Source: Deinococcus ficus (GTDB lineage Bacteria; Deinococcota; Deinococci; Deinococcales; Deinococcaceae). Taken from it: a stretch of DNA of 64,000 nucleotides. The position numbers were made by a program, and so were the translations under genes. This document shows positions 46,453 to 57,047 of this stretch, in pieces. A model generated the notes under the pieces. That model did no database searches, was not told the origin of the DNA, and worked only from the letters and a program-made list of their open reading frames with translations. How positions within the stretch are numbered: position 1 is the stretch's first letter; each line of letters starts with the position of its first letter. The stretch is taken from positions 2,558,001 to 2,622,000 of the forward strand of contig NZ_CP021081.1 of the NCBI RefSeq assembly GCF_003444775.1, written 5' to 3'.

Positions 46453-47283
46453 ATGACGCACCGGCGAGGTCACGTGTGGACGGCCAGCAAGCTTGACTTT
46501 CTGGAGAAATACCTTCCTGCATTCCAGCGGGTCTGTAAGCAGTGGTGGAGGGAAAACGAGGGCCACGCGAACACCTATTACGTGGACGGGTTCGCCGGGT
46601 CCGGCCGCAATGATTTCGGTGAGGAATCGCGTCTCGGGTCGCCCCTAGTCGCACTTAGCATTACTCCAGCCTTCAAGCGCTATTTCCTCGTCGAGTGGAA
46701 GTCGAAAAACGTCAAGCTTCTGGAGCAGGAACTTGCGCATCCTGACTTTGATCAGCTGCGTCCGCGCGTAGATCTCTGTCACGGAGATATCAATTCGGAA
46801 ATTGATCGCATCCTTCACTCTATTCGTGACGGGCACCCCACCTTTTTCTTCTTGGACCCAGAAGGCATGGAGCTGGAGTGGAGGACTGTCGAGAAGATCG
46901 GGCAGCGGCAGCGCGCCGACTTGTTCATCCTGATCTCGGCGAGCGGAGCGGTAAGAGGCGCAAGTCCTGACCGACCAGACATGCACGAGCGGATCACGTC
47001 GTTTTACGGACACGAGCGTTGGCGAGAGATTGCCGAGCGGGACCGCATCCCAGGCCGTTCAGGTCAGCAGGCATTCGAGGACTACCTGACTCTTTATCTC
47101 GAGGGCCTCCGGGGCTTAGGATTCACGCACGTTGACAAGTTCCTTATCGCCTCAAACAGCAAAAATGTCGCTATGCATGGCCTGGTGTTTGCCGCAAAAA
47201 ACGATGTGGCGATTAAAATCGCCACATCGCAGATCGAAAAGCTCATCAAGGCCCGAAAGGGTACCCAGCCGACGTTGTTCTAG
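46453..47283 (+). CDS. tcmP: Three-Cys-motif partner protein TcmP
   Basis: 276 aa. HVWTASKLDFLEKYLPAFQ near the start is characteristic. TYYVDGFAGSG (D45-G51) looks like an AdoMet-type Rossmann motif I and FFFLDPEGMELEW (D135-P136) like motif IV of methyltransferases, so an RNA/DNA methyltransferase-like activity is possible. TcmP genes are found beside a three-Cys-motif protein, as here. GGAGG lies 5-6 nt before the ATG. GC content is lower than the flanks, as expected of acquired DNA. Confidence 0.9.
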   Translation: MTHRRGHVWTASKLDFLEKYLPAFQRVCKQWWRENEGHANTYYVDGFAGSGRNDFGEESRLGSPLVALSITPAFKRYFLVEWKSKNVKLLEQELAHPDFDQLRPRVDLCHGDINSEIDRILHSIRDGHPTFFFLDPEGMELEWRTVEKIGQRQRADLFILISASGAVRGASPDRPDMHERITSFYGHERWREIAERDRIPGRSGQQAFEDYLTLYLEGLRGLGFTHVDKFLIASNSKNVAMHGLVFAAKNDVAIKIATSQIEKLIKARKGTQPTLF

Positions 47284-47284
47284 G

Positions 47285-48001
47285 TCAGTCTGCTGCGCTA
47301 GGTAACTCGCGCGGCATCTGGCTCCACTCCACGCCGTCGAGCAGGCGCCCTTTGGACTTCGTGCGGATGCCGCCCCATTGCTTGTGGAAGAACGCCACGT
47401 CCGCCGCGAGGCACTGGTCACGGATGCTGCGCACCCAGTCCTCCTCAATGGGCCGGTGCCCGCGGCCGGACTCCCCCCCGGTGATCACCCAGTGGATCCC
47501 GTCGAGGTTCAGGTCCAACGGCCCGAGCAGCGGCTCGCAGGACAGGAACCGCACGGCTGCCTGAACCGTGCGCAGCTGGTCGACGCGGTGCACGTATTTC
47601 TGCGTTTCGACGCTGACGCCTACCCAGATGTTCTCCGGCCAGGGTAGTAGGGGTGCCAGCTCGGCCAGGCGTTCCCCGCGTTTGGTCAGCACCTGGAAGA
47701 CGTGCTGTGGGCAGGCGGCCATGACCTCGAACACCTGCTGCAGGTATGTCAGCGGCATGGCCTCGTGAAAGAGGTCGCTCATGCTGTTCACGAACACGCG
47801 GCTGGGTTTACGCCAGCGCCGCGGCTGGTCGAGCCGCTCGGGATGGAGCGTGAATTCGAAGCCGTTCGGGAAGTGCGCGGGGAAACGTTTCGTGATTTCC
47901 AGGGCGTAGCAGTGCTTGCAGCCGGGGCTCACCTTCGTGCAGCCGGTCGTGGGATTCCACGTCTTGTCCGTCCACTCGATGCCTGTTTTGGTACTCGCCA
48001 T
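47285..48001 (-). CDS. Three-Cys-motif (DUF5131, phage Gp37/Gp68-like) protein
   Basis: 238 aa. IEWTDKTWNPTTGCTKVSPGCKHCYA holds C21, C28 and C31 (CX6CX2C), which resembles a radical-SAM-type cluster motif. SMSDLFHEAMP, QVLTKRGERL, GVSVETQKYVHRV and WVITGGESG are the other family blocks. It is convergent with TcmP with one base between stops, so the pair forms one functional unit of unproven role. The upstream GGAGGGGGTG is a strong ribosome-binding site. Confidence 0.9.
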   Translation of the reverse strand: MASTKTGIEWTDKTWNPTTGCTKVSPGCKHCYALEITKRFPAHFPNGFEFTLHPERLDQPRRWRKPSRVFVNSMSDLFHEAMPLTYLQQVFEVMAACPQHVFQVLTKRGERLAELAPLLPWPENIWVGVSVETQKYVHRVDQLRTVQAAVRFLSCEPLLGPLDLNLDGIHWVITGGESGRGHRPIEEDWVRSIRDQCLAADVAFFHKQWGGIRTKSKGRLLDGVEWSQMPRELPSAAD

Positions 48002-48670
48002 GATTCACCCCCTCCCGTTCGGCGTACAGCGTAACGCATCGAGCCTGATACAAACGCGACACTTGCGTTCCTCTTATTGCACTTACCGCGGGGTATGTCA
48101 CTGGCAGCAAGACCTTCTCCTAGGGCTGCCAAATCTGGCCGACGTTACTAATTCCCGACGCGACTGAGGAATACGGCGAGTGCCACATTGGGATTGACAA
48201 CACGAAAGCTCAATTGCCTGTCTGAAGATTGAAAGGCAAAATTTGCCCACTCATCTGAAGCCAACGAAGCGTAAGGGGGCAATGGGGCAATGAAATCCAT
48301 TGATTTCCAACGCTCGGGGGCAATCCATAGGGTTATCAACCCTAGGGGCAATGCCATCGCTTGGCGCGGAAATTCTCAGTTCGGATTGTGCACAGATATG
48401 TGATTTTTTCTCTCATATGCAAATCTAAGGAATTACGGAATACAAGCTTCAACACGCAAAAAGTAAATTAGATAAATATTAGAAAACTCCTCCAAGCTCT
48501 AATATCTGTATATATACATTAAGAGCATTATCGCGCTCAGCGCAAGAAACACTTGCATAGTACTTCTCATCCGTATTACGTTACGTCCACGCCTAACCGG
48601 CAGCCGTGATTCTTCCCAGAACGTCACGACTGCGGTTTCAGGTGTCATGACCCACACCCCAAGGAGACGT
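48002..48670. other. 669-nt AT-rich region with iterons, possible replication origin
   Basis: Four GGGGCAAT units lie at 48276, 48284, 48317 and 48345, around a perfect AGGGTT-ATC-AACCCT inverted repeat (48329-48343). This is followed by about 200 nt of very AT-rich sequence (48370-48570). A 69-codon reverse frame (48148-48357) overlaps the repeats and is not called. The arrangement precedes the primase gene cluster and recalls an iteron origin. Confidence 0.5.
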
Positions 48671-48922
48671 ATGTGCAAGACCCGCACCAGGCAAGCCCCC
48701 CCGGGCTCGCCGGACACCCCGCCGCTGCCCAAAAACAGCCCTGACCCCGAGCCTACCACTCCCCTGCTCCTGACGGTCCCCCAGACGGCCAAGCTCCTGC
48801 AACTCGGCCTGAACCGCGTGTACGAGATGTGCCGCACGGGTGAACTGCCCACCGTGAACGTCGGCAAGCAGGTGCGGATCCCCAGGCAAGCCCTGGAACG
48901 CTGGGCCAACCCGACCCAGTAA
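48671..48922 (+). CDS. Excisionase-type HTH protein
   Basis: 83 aa. The HTH_17/MerR-like fold: LLTVPQTAKLLQLGLNRVYEMCRTGELPTVNVGKQVRIPRQALERW. Such proteins bind DNA as excision or replication regulators. AAGGAG 4 nt before the second ATG decides the start over the one at 48647. Confidence 0.85.
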   Translation: MCKTRTRQAPPGSPDTPPLPKNSPDPEPTTPLLLTVPQTAKLLQLGLNRVYEMCRTGELPTVNVGKQVRIPRQALERWANPTQ

Positions 48923-49027
48923 CCCTGAGCCCCGGCTGCAGGCATCAGCCCACGCCGGAGAACCCACCGAACCGAGCGCCCTGACCCCAGGGTGCAGGGC
49001 GCTCACACCCCAAACGAGGCCTCTGAT

Positions 49028-49336
49028 ATGAACAGCGAACTCCATATTCCGTCCAACTCGACTCTCCTGCACACCGTGGATCACGGCCACGCCTATGCGG
49101 TCACGCAGACCCAGGCGAAGCAACCCCCCCAACTCCCCACCCCGGTCAACATGAGCGCCCTGCTGACCCAGCTGGTGTACACGCCGCAGGACCTGGAGCC
49201 CCTGCTGCAGCTGTCCAAGAACACCATCAACGCGCTGCTGAATTCCGGGAACCTGCGCGCCATCCGCGCCGGGCGCAAGTGGCTGGTTCCCCGGGACGCC
49301 GTGCTGGAGTTCCTGAATCACGGGGGCGCCCGGTGA
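49028..49336 (+). CDS. Second excisionase-type HTH protein
   Basis: 102 aa. The C-terminal HTH reads LVYTPQDLEPLLQLSKNTINALLNSGNLRAIRAGRKWLVPRDAVLEFL. Its stop overlaps the primase GTG start (GTGA), so it is coupled to replication and may control it. The N-terminal 40 residues look disordered. Confidence 0.82.
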   Translation: MNSELHIPSNSTLLHTVDHGHAYAVTQTQAKQPPQLPTPVNMSALLTQLVYTPQDLEPLLQLSKNTINALLNSGNLRAIRAGRKWLVPRDAVLEFLNHGGAR

Positions 49337-51825
49337 ACGCCGACACGATCACGGCCGCGCTCCGTGCGGCCCCGCGGACCCTGGGCGAGCATGCCTATCA
49401 CTACACGAGCGTGTTGGGTTTTGGGGTGACCCCCACCCAGGGCAAGCGCGCCTACCTGCCCAACTGGAACAGCCCGGAGAACGCCCTGCGCGATCCCCAG
49501 TCCACCCAGGCCCACTTCGAGCGCACGAACGACAACATTGGCCTCGTTCATGCGGCCAGTGGCACGGCCACGTTCGACGTGGATAACGAGGAATACATGC
49601 GGAAATTGTTCGCCGAATTCGGGCGTGATTGGGACAAACTCAAGGCGCAGAGCCCGTACCGCATTCGGGGCCAGAAAGGCGAGAAGCCTCTGTTCCTCAT
49701 CCCCGAAGGCGTGACTCTGCGCTCCCACAAACTGGTCATCACGTGCCCCAAGACCGGCAAGAAAGTGACGGTGTGCGAACTGCGGACGGGTCAGATGCAG
49801 GACCTGTTGCCCCCGTCCATTCACCCCATAACGAAGGAACCGTATGTGTGGGTCAATGGCCCGCCCCGGAGCCGCGACGACATTCCTGTCCTTTCCGGGG
49901 AGCTGTTGGACCTGTGGCTGAACTGGGAGGCCGCGCTGCCCCTTATGCTGGCTGCCCTGGGTCAGACTGATGTTGCCCCGCAAGCGCACGTCAGCCGCAC
50001 GCCGACCGAGTCCCACGAAGAGCTGGGGAACGAGAGTGTCATTGAGTTGTTCAATACCCACCACACCCCGGGCGAAGTTCTGGAACGTAACGGCTACACG
50101 CGCAGCGGAAATCACAGCTGGGTGTTCCCGGACAGCACGACTGGCTCGGCTGGCGTCCACCTGCTGCCTGATAGCCGGCCCCTGAGGGTGTATTCCCACC
50201 ATCAGGCCGACCCGCTGTGCACCGAGCACGGTCACGACGCCTTCAGCGTCTTCACCATCCTGGAACACGGCGGGAACCTGCACCAGGCCGTGAAGGCCGC
50301 CGCGCAGGAACTGGGCTTGCCCTTTATGAAGAAGTCCAATAAACCCGGGGAAGCGTCCCATGAAGGTCGCCCTGCGGGGAACCACAGCGAGCCGCGCATC
50401 AGTAAGGGGACCCGTGCACTTCAGTTGGTCCTCGACAAAGGGGAACCGTGGCGGGACGACGCGGGTCAGGCGTACATCACGGTGCCCGGCAAGGGCTGCC
50501 TGGAGCACCATCGCCTAAGCAGTCGTGGGGCCAAGGACTACGTGGGGGATCTGTTCTTCGACTCTGAGGAGCGCATGCTGGGCGGCCCTGCCCTCTCGGA
50601 AGTGATCGATGCGCTGTCCGCTCGTGCCCGCCGCTCCGGACAGGTGTATCCCACGGGCCAACGGGTGAAGCACTGGCAAGGCAAGAGTTACCTGGACCTG
50701 GGCCGCGAGGACTGGCTGATCGTCGCGGTCGAGGATGGAGACTGGCACCTTGTGCCTGCGGCGGATTGCCCGGTGCGGTTCACCAGGTCGCCGCAAATGA
50801 AGGCCCTGCCCCTGCCGGAGCGCGGCGGCAGCCTGGGCCAGCTTTCCGAGTTGCTGAACACGGACCGCAAAGGCCTGATCCTCTGCACGGCGTTCTTGTT
50901 GGGTGCCCTGTCGGCCCGTGGCCCGTACCCCCATCTGGCGTTCAAGGGTGAGCAGGGGGTCGGAAAAAGTACGGCGGCCAGCACGTTGCAGCGACTGATT
51001 GATCCGTCCACAGCCAATCGACGACGGGCCCCTCGGAAGGAACAGGACCTGTTCATTGCGGCCCGCAGCTCGCACGTGCTCAGCTTCGACAACCTGTCGA
51101 GTATCTCGGCGGATCTGAGCGACAGCCTGTGTGCTCTCTCCACGGGTGGGGCGTTCGCCACCCGAACGCTCCACACCAACGACGAAGAGACCGTGTTGCA
51201 GGCGATGCGCCCGGCGATTCTCAACGGGATTGCCGACCTGCTGACGAGGGCAGACCTGGCCGAGCGGACGCTGCTGGTGGAGTTGCAGCGCATCGATGCC
51301 AGCCAGCGGCTTACCGAGCAGGCCTTGGAAGAGCGGTTCACCGACCTTCACCCGCAACTCCTTGGCGCCCTGCTCACGGCGCTGGCGGTGGGCCTTCAGA
51401 ATCTGGAGCAGACGCACCTGGAGCGTCCGCCCCGTCTGGCCGATTTCGCCAGGCTCATCGTGGCGGCCGAGCCGGCGCTGCCCTGGGAACCGGGAGACTT
51501 CCTGCAGGTGTACGCCGACATGCAGGAAGAAGCGGCCCGCGTGATCCTGGAGGGCGACGACCTGGCCCAGGCCTTGCGGACCTTCCTGGATGAGCGCAGG
51601 CACTGGGAAGGCCCGATCAACCTGCTCTTGAACCTGCTGAACGAGCAGGAAGGCCTGATGGCGGGCTACAGCCGGCCGGCTGTTGACTGGCCCCGGAATC
51701 CCCGTGCTCTCGGGGAGCGGCTCCGCCGCCTGGCTCCTCCTCTCTCCAAGACCGGGTATGCCACCACGTACATGGGCAGGCGCAAGGGCGGGATGCACTA
51801 CCGCTTGCAGAAAGTCCAGGTTTAG
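49333..51825 (+). CDS. Primase-polymerase fused to a P-loop ATPase domain
   Basis: 830 aa from GTG. The N-terminal AEP-type primase-polymerase domain has TFDVDN (D82, D84) and the SPYRIRGQKGEKPLFL block. A C-terminal DUF927/helicase-like ATPase has Walker A GEQGVGKST (539-547) and LSFDNLSSI (Walker B). This architecture occurs in plasmids, satellites and phages that start their own replication. It starts coupled to the HTH gene upstream. Confidence 0.82.
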   Translation: MNADTITAALRAAPRTLGEHAYHYTSVLGFGVTPTQGKRAYLPNWNSPENALRDPQSTQAHFERTNDNIGLVHAASGTATFDVDNEEYMRKLFAEFGRDWDKLKAQSPYRIRGQKGEKPLFLIPEGVTLRSHKLVITCPKTGKKVTVCELRTGQMQDLLPPSIHPITKEPYVWVNGPPRSRDDIPVLSGELLDLWLNWEAALPLMLAALGQTDVAPQAHVSRTPTESHEELGNESVIELFNTHHTPGEVLERNGYTRSGNHSWVFPDSTTGSAGVHLLPDSRPLRVYSHHQADPLCTEHGHDAFSVFTILEHGGNLHQAVKAAAQELGLPFMKKSNKPGEASHEGRPAGNHSEPRISKGTRALQLVLDKGEPWRDDAGQAYITVPGKGCLEHHRLSSRGAKDYVGDLFFDSEERMLGGPALSEVIDALSARARRSGQVYPTGQRVKHWQGKSYLDLGREDWLIVAVEDGDWHLVPAADCPVRFTRSPQMKALPLPERGGSLGQLSELLNTDRKGLILCTAFLLGALSARGPYPHLAFKGEQGVGKSTAASTLQRLIDPSTANRRRAPRKEQDLFIAARSSHVLSFDNLSSISADLSDSLCALSTGGAFATRTLHTNDEETVLQAMRPAILNGIADLLTRADLAERTLLVELQRIDASQRLTEQALEERFTDLHPQLLGALLTALAVGLQNLEQTHLERPPRLADFARLIVAAEPALPWEPGDFLQVYADMQEEAARVILEGDDLAQALRTFLDERRHWEGPINLLLNLLNEQEGLMAGYSRPAVDWPRNPRALGERLRRLAPPLSKTGYATTYMGRRKGGMHYRLQKVQV

Positions 51826-52033
51826 ACGTTCACGACATACACCATGAGGAATTTCCTGATCTGGACGTGGCTGAGCGCCATCCCGCCACCTGAGGACGTA
51901 CACCGACCTTCACTGAGAAGTGCATGTCTGTCAGGGGAGAAAAAGATCTCCCAAAGCCAAAATTTCGCCGCAGTGAACATGATGAATGTCCAGAACGGAC
52001 CTAGTCACTGCGGCACTCCAAAGGAGCCCAACA

Positions 52034-52294
52034 ATGTTCTACCTGCGCACTCGTTCGTTCCACGCTGCCCACAAACCCGCCCAGCTCCCCAAACTGCTCC
52101 GCCCGCTCGTGGAAGCTGCCCAACAGGGTGAACTCGCTTTCCCGGCGCAGCTGGCCGAGTACCGCGTCACCGACCTGGGTCGCTGGGTGCTGAAACAGGC
52201 TGCCGGCTACTCCACGGGCCGGTACACGACGCGTCGGCTGCGCGACTTGTGGGAGGCCTATGGCATCTGGCAGCAGCGCCACATGTCGGCCTGA
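52034..52294 (+). CDS. Small hypothetical protein of the island
   Basis: 86 aa. RTRSFHAAHKPAQLPKLLRPLVEAAQQGEL and VTDLGRWVLKQAAGYSTGRYTTRRLRDLWEAYGIW are helical and basic. AAGGAG lies 7 nt before the ATG. No family is recognised. It sits between the primase and the integrase genes. Confidence 0.65.
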   Translation: MFYLRTRSFHAAHKPAQLPKLLRPLVEAAQQGELAFPAQLAEYRVTDLGRWVLKQAAGYSTGRYTTRRLRDLWEAYGIWQQRHMSA

Positions 52295-52317
52295 CAGGAG
52301 GAGAGGACGAGCAAAGA

Positions 52318-52337
52318 GGGGAGCCAAAAGGCTCCCC
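52318..52337 (+). terminator. Terminator-like hairpin
   Basis: GGGGAGCC-AAAA-GGCTCCCC stem-loop just before the integrase start. Confidence 0.6.
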
Positions 52338-52379
52338 TATCATCTGGGCAGGAGGTCGCTCAGGAAGGAAACGATTCAC

Positions 52380-53588
52380 TTGACGAACAAGGCCACCACG
52401 CCTCAGAAGAAGGCACGGAAGACGAAGGAACGCGGCAATGGACAGGGCAGCGTGTACGCCTACAAGGGCGGACCCAGCCACCGCTGGCTGCTCACCATCG
52501 GGGTGCTCCCGAACGGCCGGCCCCGCCGCATCGGAGGCATCGAGCCCAACAAGACTCTGGCACTGAAAGCGCTCCGCAGGGCGCAGCAGGACTTGGAGAG
52601 GGGCCTCCTCAGCGTCCCCTCGCAGGTGACCCTGGGGGAGTGGCTGAAGGTGTGGCTCAAGGGCCGGCAGCCTGAAGTGGCAGAAACGACGTTCTACCAG
52701 TACGAGCTCTATGTCCGGCTGTACATCCCTGAGGAGTTGACCCGTATGAAGGTGCAGGAGATCAAGCGCACGCACTTACAGAACCTGTCGGCCGACCTGG
52801 CTGCCCGGGGGCTGAAGGCCGCGACGCGTTCCAAGGTCTTCCAGCATCTGCGCTCGGCATTCCGGGAGGCAGTCGATCAGGAGTTGATCGTGGTGAATCC
52901 AGCCGAAGGGCTGCGCGTTCGCGCCACGGCCACGGAGAGGCTGGAGAAGAGGCCCAAGGCGCTCACGGACCAGGAGTTGGAACGGTTCCTGACGGTCGCT
53001 GAGGGGGACCGGCTGTACCCGCTGATCTACGCCCTGTTCGCTCTGGGCCTGCGTCGTGGCGAGGCGCTGGGGCTGCGCTGGACGGACGTGGACTTCCGGG
53101 TGCAGAGCATTCGTGTGGAGCAGCAGGTGAAACTGCTGGGGAACACCCCGATCATCGGTGCGCTGAAGACGGCCAACTCACGCCGCACGGTCTACTTCGG
53201 AGCGGACCTATTGGATGTCTTGCAGGGCTGGCGAGCCAGACAGTTGGGGGAGCGGAAACAGGCCGGCTCTGCCTGGGAGGACTCTGGCCTGGTCTTCACG
53301 ACCGCCCTGGGAAGCCTTCTGGACCCCCACAATGTCAACCGGACCTTGCGCCGGCTAAGCAAGGAAGCGGGCGTGCGGTCCTTCGGGTCCCACACCGGCC
53401 GTTACACGAACATCACCAACCGGCTGCGGGCCGGGCAGCCCCTGGAGGTCGTGTCCGCGATTGCCGGCCACGCCAACCCTTCCATCACCCTGGATGCCTA
53501 CCGCGACGTCCTGGAAGACGAGAAGCGGACGCACACCTTCGACCTGCGGCAACACCGCGCCAACGTTGTTGCACACGCACAGGCCTGA
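52380..53588 (+). CDS. Tyrosine recombinase / integrase of the island
   Basis: 402 aa from a TTG start that follows an AGGAAGGAA ribosome-binding site. The N-terminal part is an Arm-binding and core-binding region (VSQVTLGEWLKVWLKG...). The catalytic residues are R225 (LGLRRGEALGL), H338-R341 (SHTGR), H364 (AGHANPS) and the nucleophile Y374 (DAYRDV). Orientation toward the adjacent tRNA-Pro copy is the standard layout for site-specific integration there. Confidence 0.92.
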   Translation: MTNKATTPQKKARKTKERGNGQGSVYAYKGGPSHRWLLTIGVLPNGRPRRIGGIEPNKTLALKALRRAQQDLERGLLSVPSQVTLGEWLKVWLKGRQPEVAETTFYQYELYVRLYIPEELTRMKVQEIKRTHLQNLSADLAARGLKAATRSKVFQHLRSAFREAVDQELIVVNPAEGLRVRATATERLEKRPKALTDQELERFLTVAEGDRLYPLIYALFALGLRRGEALGLRWTDVDFRVQSIRVEQQVKLLGNTPIIGALKTANSRRTVYFGADLLDVLQGWRARQLGERKQAGSAWEDSGLVFTTALGSLLDPHNVNRTLRRLSKEAGVRSFGSHTGRYTNITNRLRAGQPLEVVSAIAGHANPSITLDAYRDVLEDEKRTHTFDLRQHRANVVAHAQA

Positions 53589-53594
53589 AATTCC

Positions 53595-53617
53595 CTATTG
53601 CACACGTATTGCACACG
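53595..53617. repeat. Right integrase arm-type repeat
   Basis: Two TTGCACACG motifs 11 bp apart, one mismatch from the left unit (36381-36403). A further TTGCACACG lies just inside the end of the integrase gene. It is 68 bp from the core repeat. Confidence 0.7.
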
Positions 53618-53653
53618 GAGGGCAAAAAAGCGCCTGTAGACCGTCTGGGGTAA

Positions 53654-53683
53654 AAAGAAAAAAGCCCCTCTAGGAGGGACTTT
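53654..53683 (-). terminator. Terminator after tRNA-Pro on the island side
   Basis: A GTCCCTC-CTA-GAGGGGC stem followed by T-rich sequence on the minus strand. It replaces the host terminator separated from tRNA-Pro by the insertion. Confidence 0.7.
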
Positions 53684-53685
53684 TC

Positions 53686-53765
<80 letters not shown>

Positions 53766-53780
53766 ACGGCCAGCCCCAAG

Positions 53781-53809
53781 ACTATAAGTGTCGTTTCTCA
53801 TTCCGTCAA
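53781..53809 (-). promoter_or_regulatory. tRNA-Pro promoter
   Basis: On the minus strand: -35 TTGACG (53809-53804), 17-bp spacer, -10 TATAGT (53786-53781). Confidence 0.8.
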
Positions 53810-53839
53810 GGGTGCCGGGACGGGTATATGCTGCCGGTC

Positions 53840-55075
<1,236 letters not shown>

Positions 55076-55134
55076 GCGTTCGGTACACAGGGGGCAGGCG
55101 GTCAGTATGAGCCGCCTGCCCCCTGCTGTTCCGC

Positions 55135-55866
55135 TTATGGTCTGAGGTCGTCCTCGTCGATCAGGAAGTCCACGGCGCCGCTGCCGATCTCGTAGAACGC
55201 GCCGATCACCTTGATCTGCCCGCGCGCCTCGGCCGCCTGGATGACCGGTTCCTGCCGCAGCTGGTGCACCTGGTAGCGCACGTTGTTCAGCACGGCCTCC
55301 CGCATGCGGGCCTTCTTGTCGCGGATCTTCGGGAGGTCCTGCACGCTGGGCTGGATGCGGCGGATCAGTTCCCGCAGGTTGGCGGGCTCCTTCTCGATGG
55401 CCGTTTCGGGCATCAGGGCCGCGGCGACCGCGCCGCAGCCCTCGTGGCCCATCACGACGATCAGGTGGATGTCGAGGTGTTCGGTGGCGTACTCCAGGGT
55501 GCCCAGGCCGCTCGCGCCGACGACGTTCCCGGCGTTGCGGACCACGAACAGGTCGCCGAGGCCCACGTCGAACACGAGTTCCACCGGGACGCGGCTGTCG
55601 CTGCAGGCCAGCACGGCCGCGAAGGGGGTCTGCTGCATGATCAGCGCGCGGCGTTCGTTCACGCCCACGTCGGCGCGGCCGCCCTCGCCGGTGAAGAAGC
55701 GGGCGTTGCCGTCGCGGAGGGCCTGGATGGCGTCGTCCGCGTTGCCGACGCGGGACTCGCGGAGGTTCGCCATCTCCTCCATGCTCGCGCCGCGCCGCAC
55801 GGCTTCCAGCACGCGGCGCCTGAGTTCGTCGGTGTCCAGTTTGCCAGGGGCAGGGGTGTCGCTCAC
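55135..55866 (-). CDS. Beta-class carbonic anhydrase
   Basis: 243 aa. Zinc ligands and the catalytic dyad: LACSDSRVP (Cys, Asp-Arg), and [10 protein letters not shown] (His, Cys), with RNAGNVV between. It interconverts CO2 and bicarbonate. A TAGGAT box lies 7 nt before a GTG start; the ATG three codons upstream overlaps that box, so the GTG is preferred. It would be 246 aa with the ATG. Confidence 0.92.
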   Translation of the reverse strand: MSDTPAPGKLDTDELRRRVLEAVRRGASMEEMANLRESRVGNADDAIQALRDGNARFFTGEGGRADVGVNERRALIMQQTPFAAVLACSDSRVPVELVFDVGLGDLFVVRNAGNVVGASGLGTLEYATEHLDIHLIVVMGHEGCGAVAAALMPETAIEKEPANLRELIRRIQPSVQDLPKIRDKKARMREAVLNNVRYQVHQLRQEPVIQAAEARGQIKVIGAFYEIGSGAVDFLIDEDDLRP

Positions 55867-55906
55867 GCCCTCCATCCTACGGGCAAGGGCGCCCTATCCT
55901 GAACCC

Positions 55907-56296
55907 ATGACTGACGCGACCGGTTCCGCGGAGCCCGGGGAGACCCCCACGCTGAGTGACCTGCTGGAACGCTACGCGACCATCCGCGACACGTTGCAGG
56001 GCCTGGAGGTCGAGCGTGACGAGCTGGCCGGCCTGATCAAGGCCGCGCTGCTGGCCGGCGAGCACGCGGAGACGGAGCTGTACCGCGCCACGCTGAAGAC
56101 GAGCCGCCGGGTCGAGTACCCCCTGGAGCGCTTCCGGGAGACGTTCGGGGACGCGGCCGCGCTGGAGGTCGCCAGCATCGACCGGAAGAAGGCCGAGGCG
56201 CTCGCCAAGGCCGGCGACCTGGACGGCGAGCGCCTGAAGGACCTCGCGGTGGTGCGGGAGGTGCAGGCCCTGGTGCTGCAACCCAAGACGATCTGA
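55907..56296 (+). CDS. Coiled-coil hypothetical protein (Gp157-like)
   Basis: 129 aa. SDLLERYATIRDTLQGLEVERDELAGLIKAALLAGE is a long helix, and SRRVEYPLERFRETFGDAAALEVASIDRKKAEALAKAG resembles phage Gp157-type proteins. TATCCT lies 6 nt before the ATG (leaderless). No function is established. Confidence 0.6.
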   Translation: MTDATGSAEPGETPTLSDLLERYATIRDTLQGLEVERDELAGLIKAALLAGEHAETELYRATLKTSRRVEYPLERFRETFGDAAALEVASIDRKKAEALAKAGDLDGERLKDLAVVREVQALVLQPKTI

Positions 56297-56368
56297 CCCC
56301 CGCCGCGGGCTGACCGGCGCGTGACCGGGCGCGGACCGTCCGGTGACACTCGCGCGCCACCCTGAGGC

Positions 56369-56566
56369 ATGACGGAACTTCTTCTCCCCCTTCCTTTTTC
56401 CGTTGACCGTGCCGGCCTGACGGGCGGGCCGCTGCCGGGCGCGGCGCCCACCTTCCGCCCGGCGGGCGAGCTGATCACGCCCGCCGGTCACCTGCTGGGC
56501 GAGCGCGAGGTCCGGCACGCCCGGGCGCGGGCGAACCAGTCGGTGCTGGAACGCCTGACCCGCTGA
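56369..56566 (+). CDS. Small hypothetical protein
   Basis: 65 aa. MTELLLPLPFSVDRAGLTGG and a basic C-terminal helix (EREVRHARARANQSVLERL). No ribosome-binding site is clear. The reading frame has coherent amino-acid composition but no recognisable family. Confidence 0.45.
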   Translation: MTELLLPLPFSVDRAGLTGGPLPGAAPTFRPAGELITPAGHLLGEREVRHARARANQSVLERLTR

Positions 56567-56605
56567 GACTTCCCGGGGCCGCTGCCCTTCCTGGCGGGCG
56601 TGTGG

Positions 56606-56611
56606 TACACT
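56606..56611 (+). promoter_or_regulatory. -10 box of the SRP RNA gene
   Basis: TACACT, seven bases before the RNA 5' end; no good -35 is apparent. Confidence 0.6.
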
Positions 56612-56618
56612 CCCTGGC

Positions 56619-56720
<102 letters not shown>

Positions 56721-56822
56721 TTTTTTATGCCTGTTCTCCGGCGTGACCGCTGCAAGTGGAGCGGCCGACTGTGAACAATAGGAGCCGCCTCAGACCGATC
56801 TTCCCTGGTGCCGTAATAGAGA

Positions 56823-56854
56823 AGGCGCCAGCTTCCTTGCGGTTGCTGGCGCCT
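56823..56854 (-). terminator. Terminator after tRNA-Leu
   Basis: AGGCGCCAGC / GCTGGCGCCT 10-bp stem with TCTCTATT downstream on the minus strand. Confidence 0.8.
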
Positions 56855-56857
56855 GTC

Positions 56858-56942
<85 letters not shown>

Positions 56943-56967
56943 CCTGGGTGTCTGAGAGGCGAAAGCA

Positions 56968-56996
56968 ATAGTACGGGGGCGAGGCGGGGGTGTCAA
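56968..56996 (-). promoter_or_regulatory. tRNA-Leu promoter
   Basis: On the minus strand: -35 TTGACA (56996-56991), 17-bp spacer, -10 TACTAT (56973-56968). Confidence 0.8.
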
Positions 56997-57019
56997 GACA
57001 GCCGCGTGGTGGGCCGGGG

Positions 57020-57047
57020 TTGTGGTGGGGGCGGGGCGTGGTATCCT
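57020..57047 (+). promoter_or_regulatory. rpsO promoter
   Basis: -35 TTGTGG, 16-bp spacer, -10 TATCCT (57042-57047). It leaves a leader of about 100 nt before the ATG, which could fold to bind S15 as in other bacteria. Confidence 0.6.

Noticed and set aside
48148..48357. 69-aa reverse ORF across the iterons
   Set aside because: Its sequence is generated partly by the GGGGCAAT repeats and it lacks a start signal; it was kept as a possible alternative explanation only.
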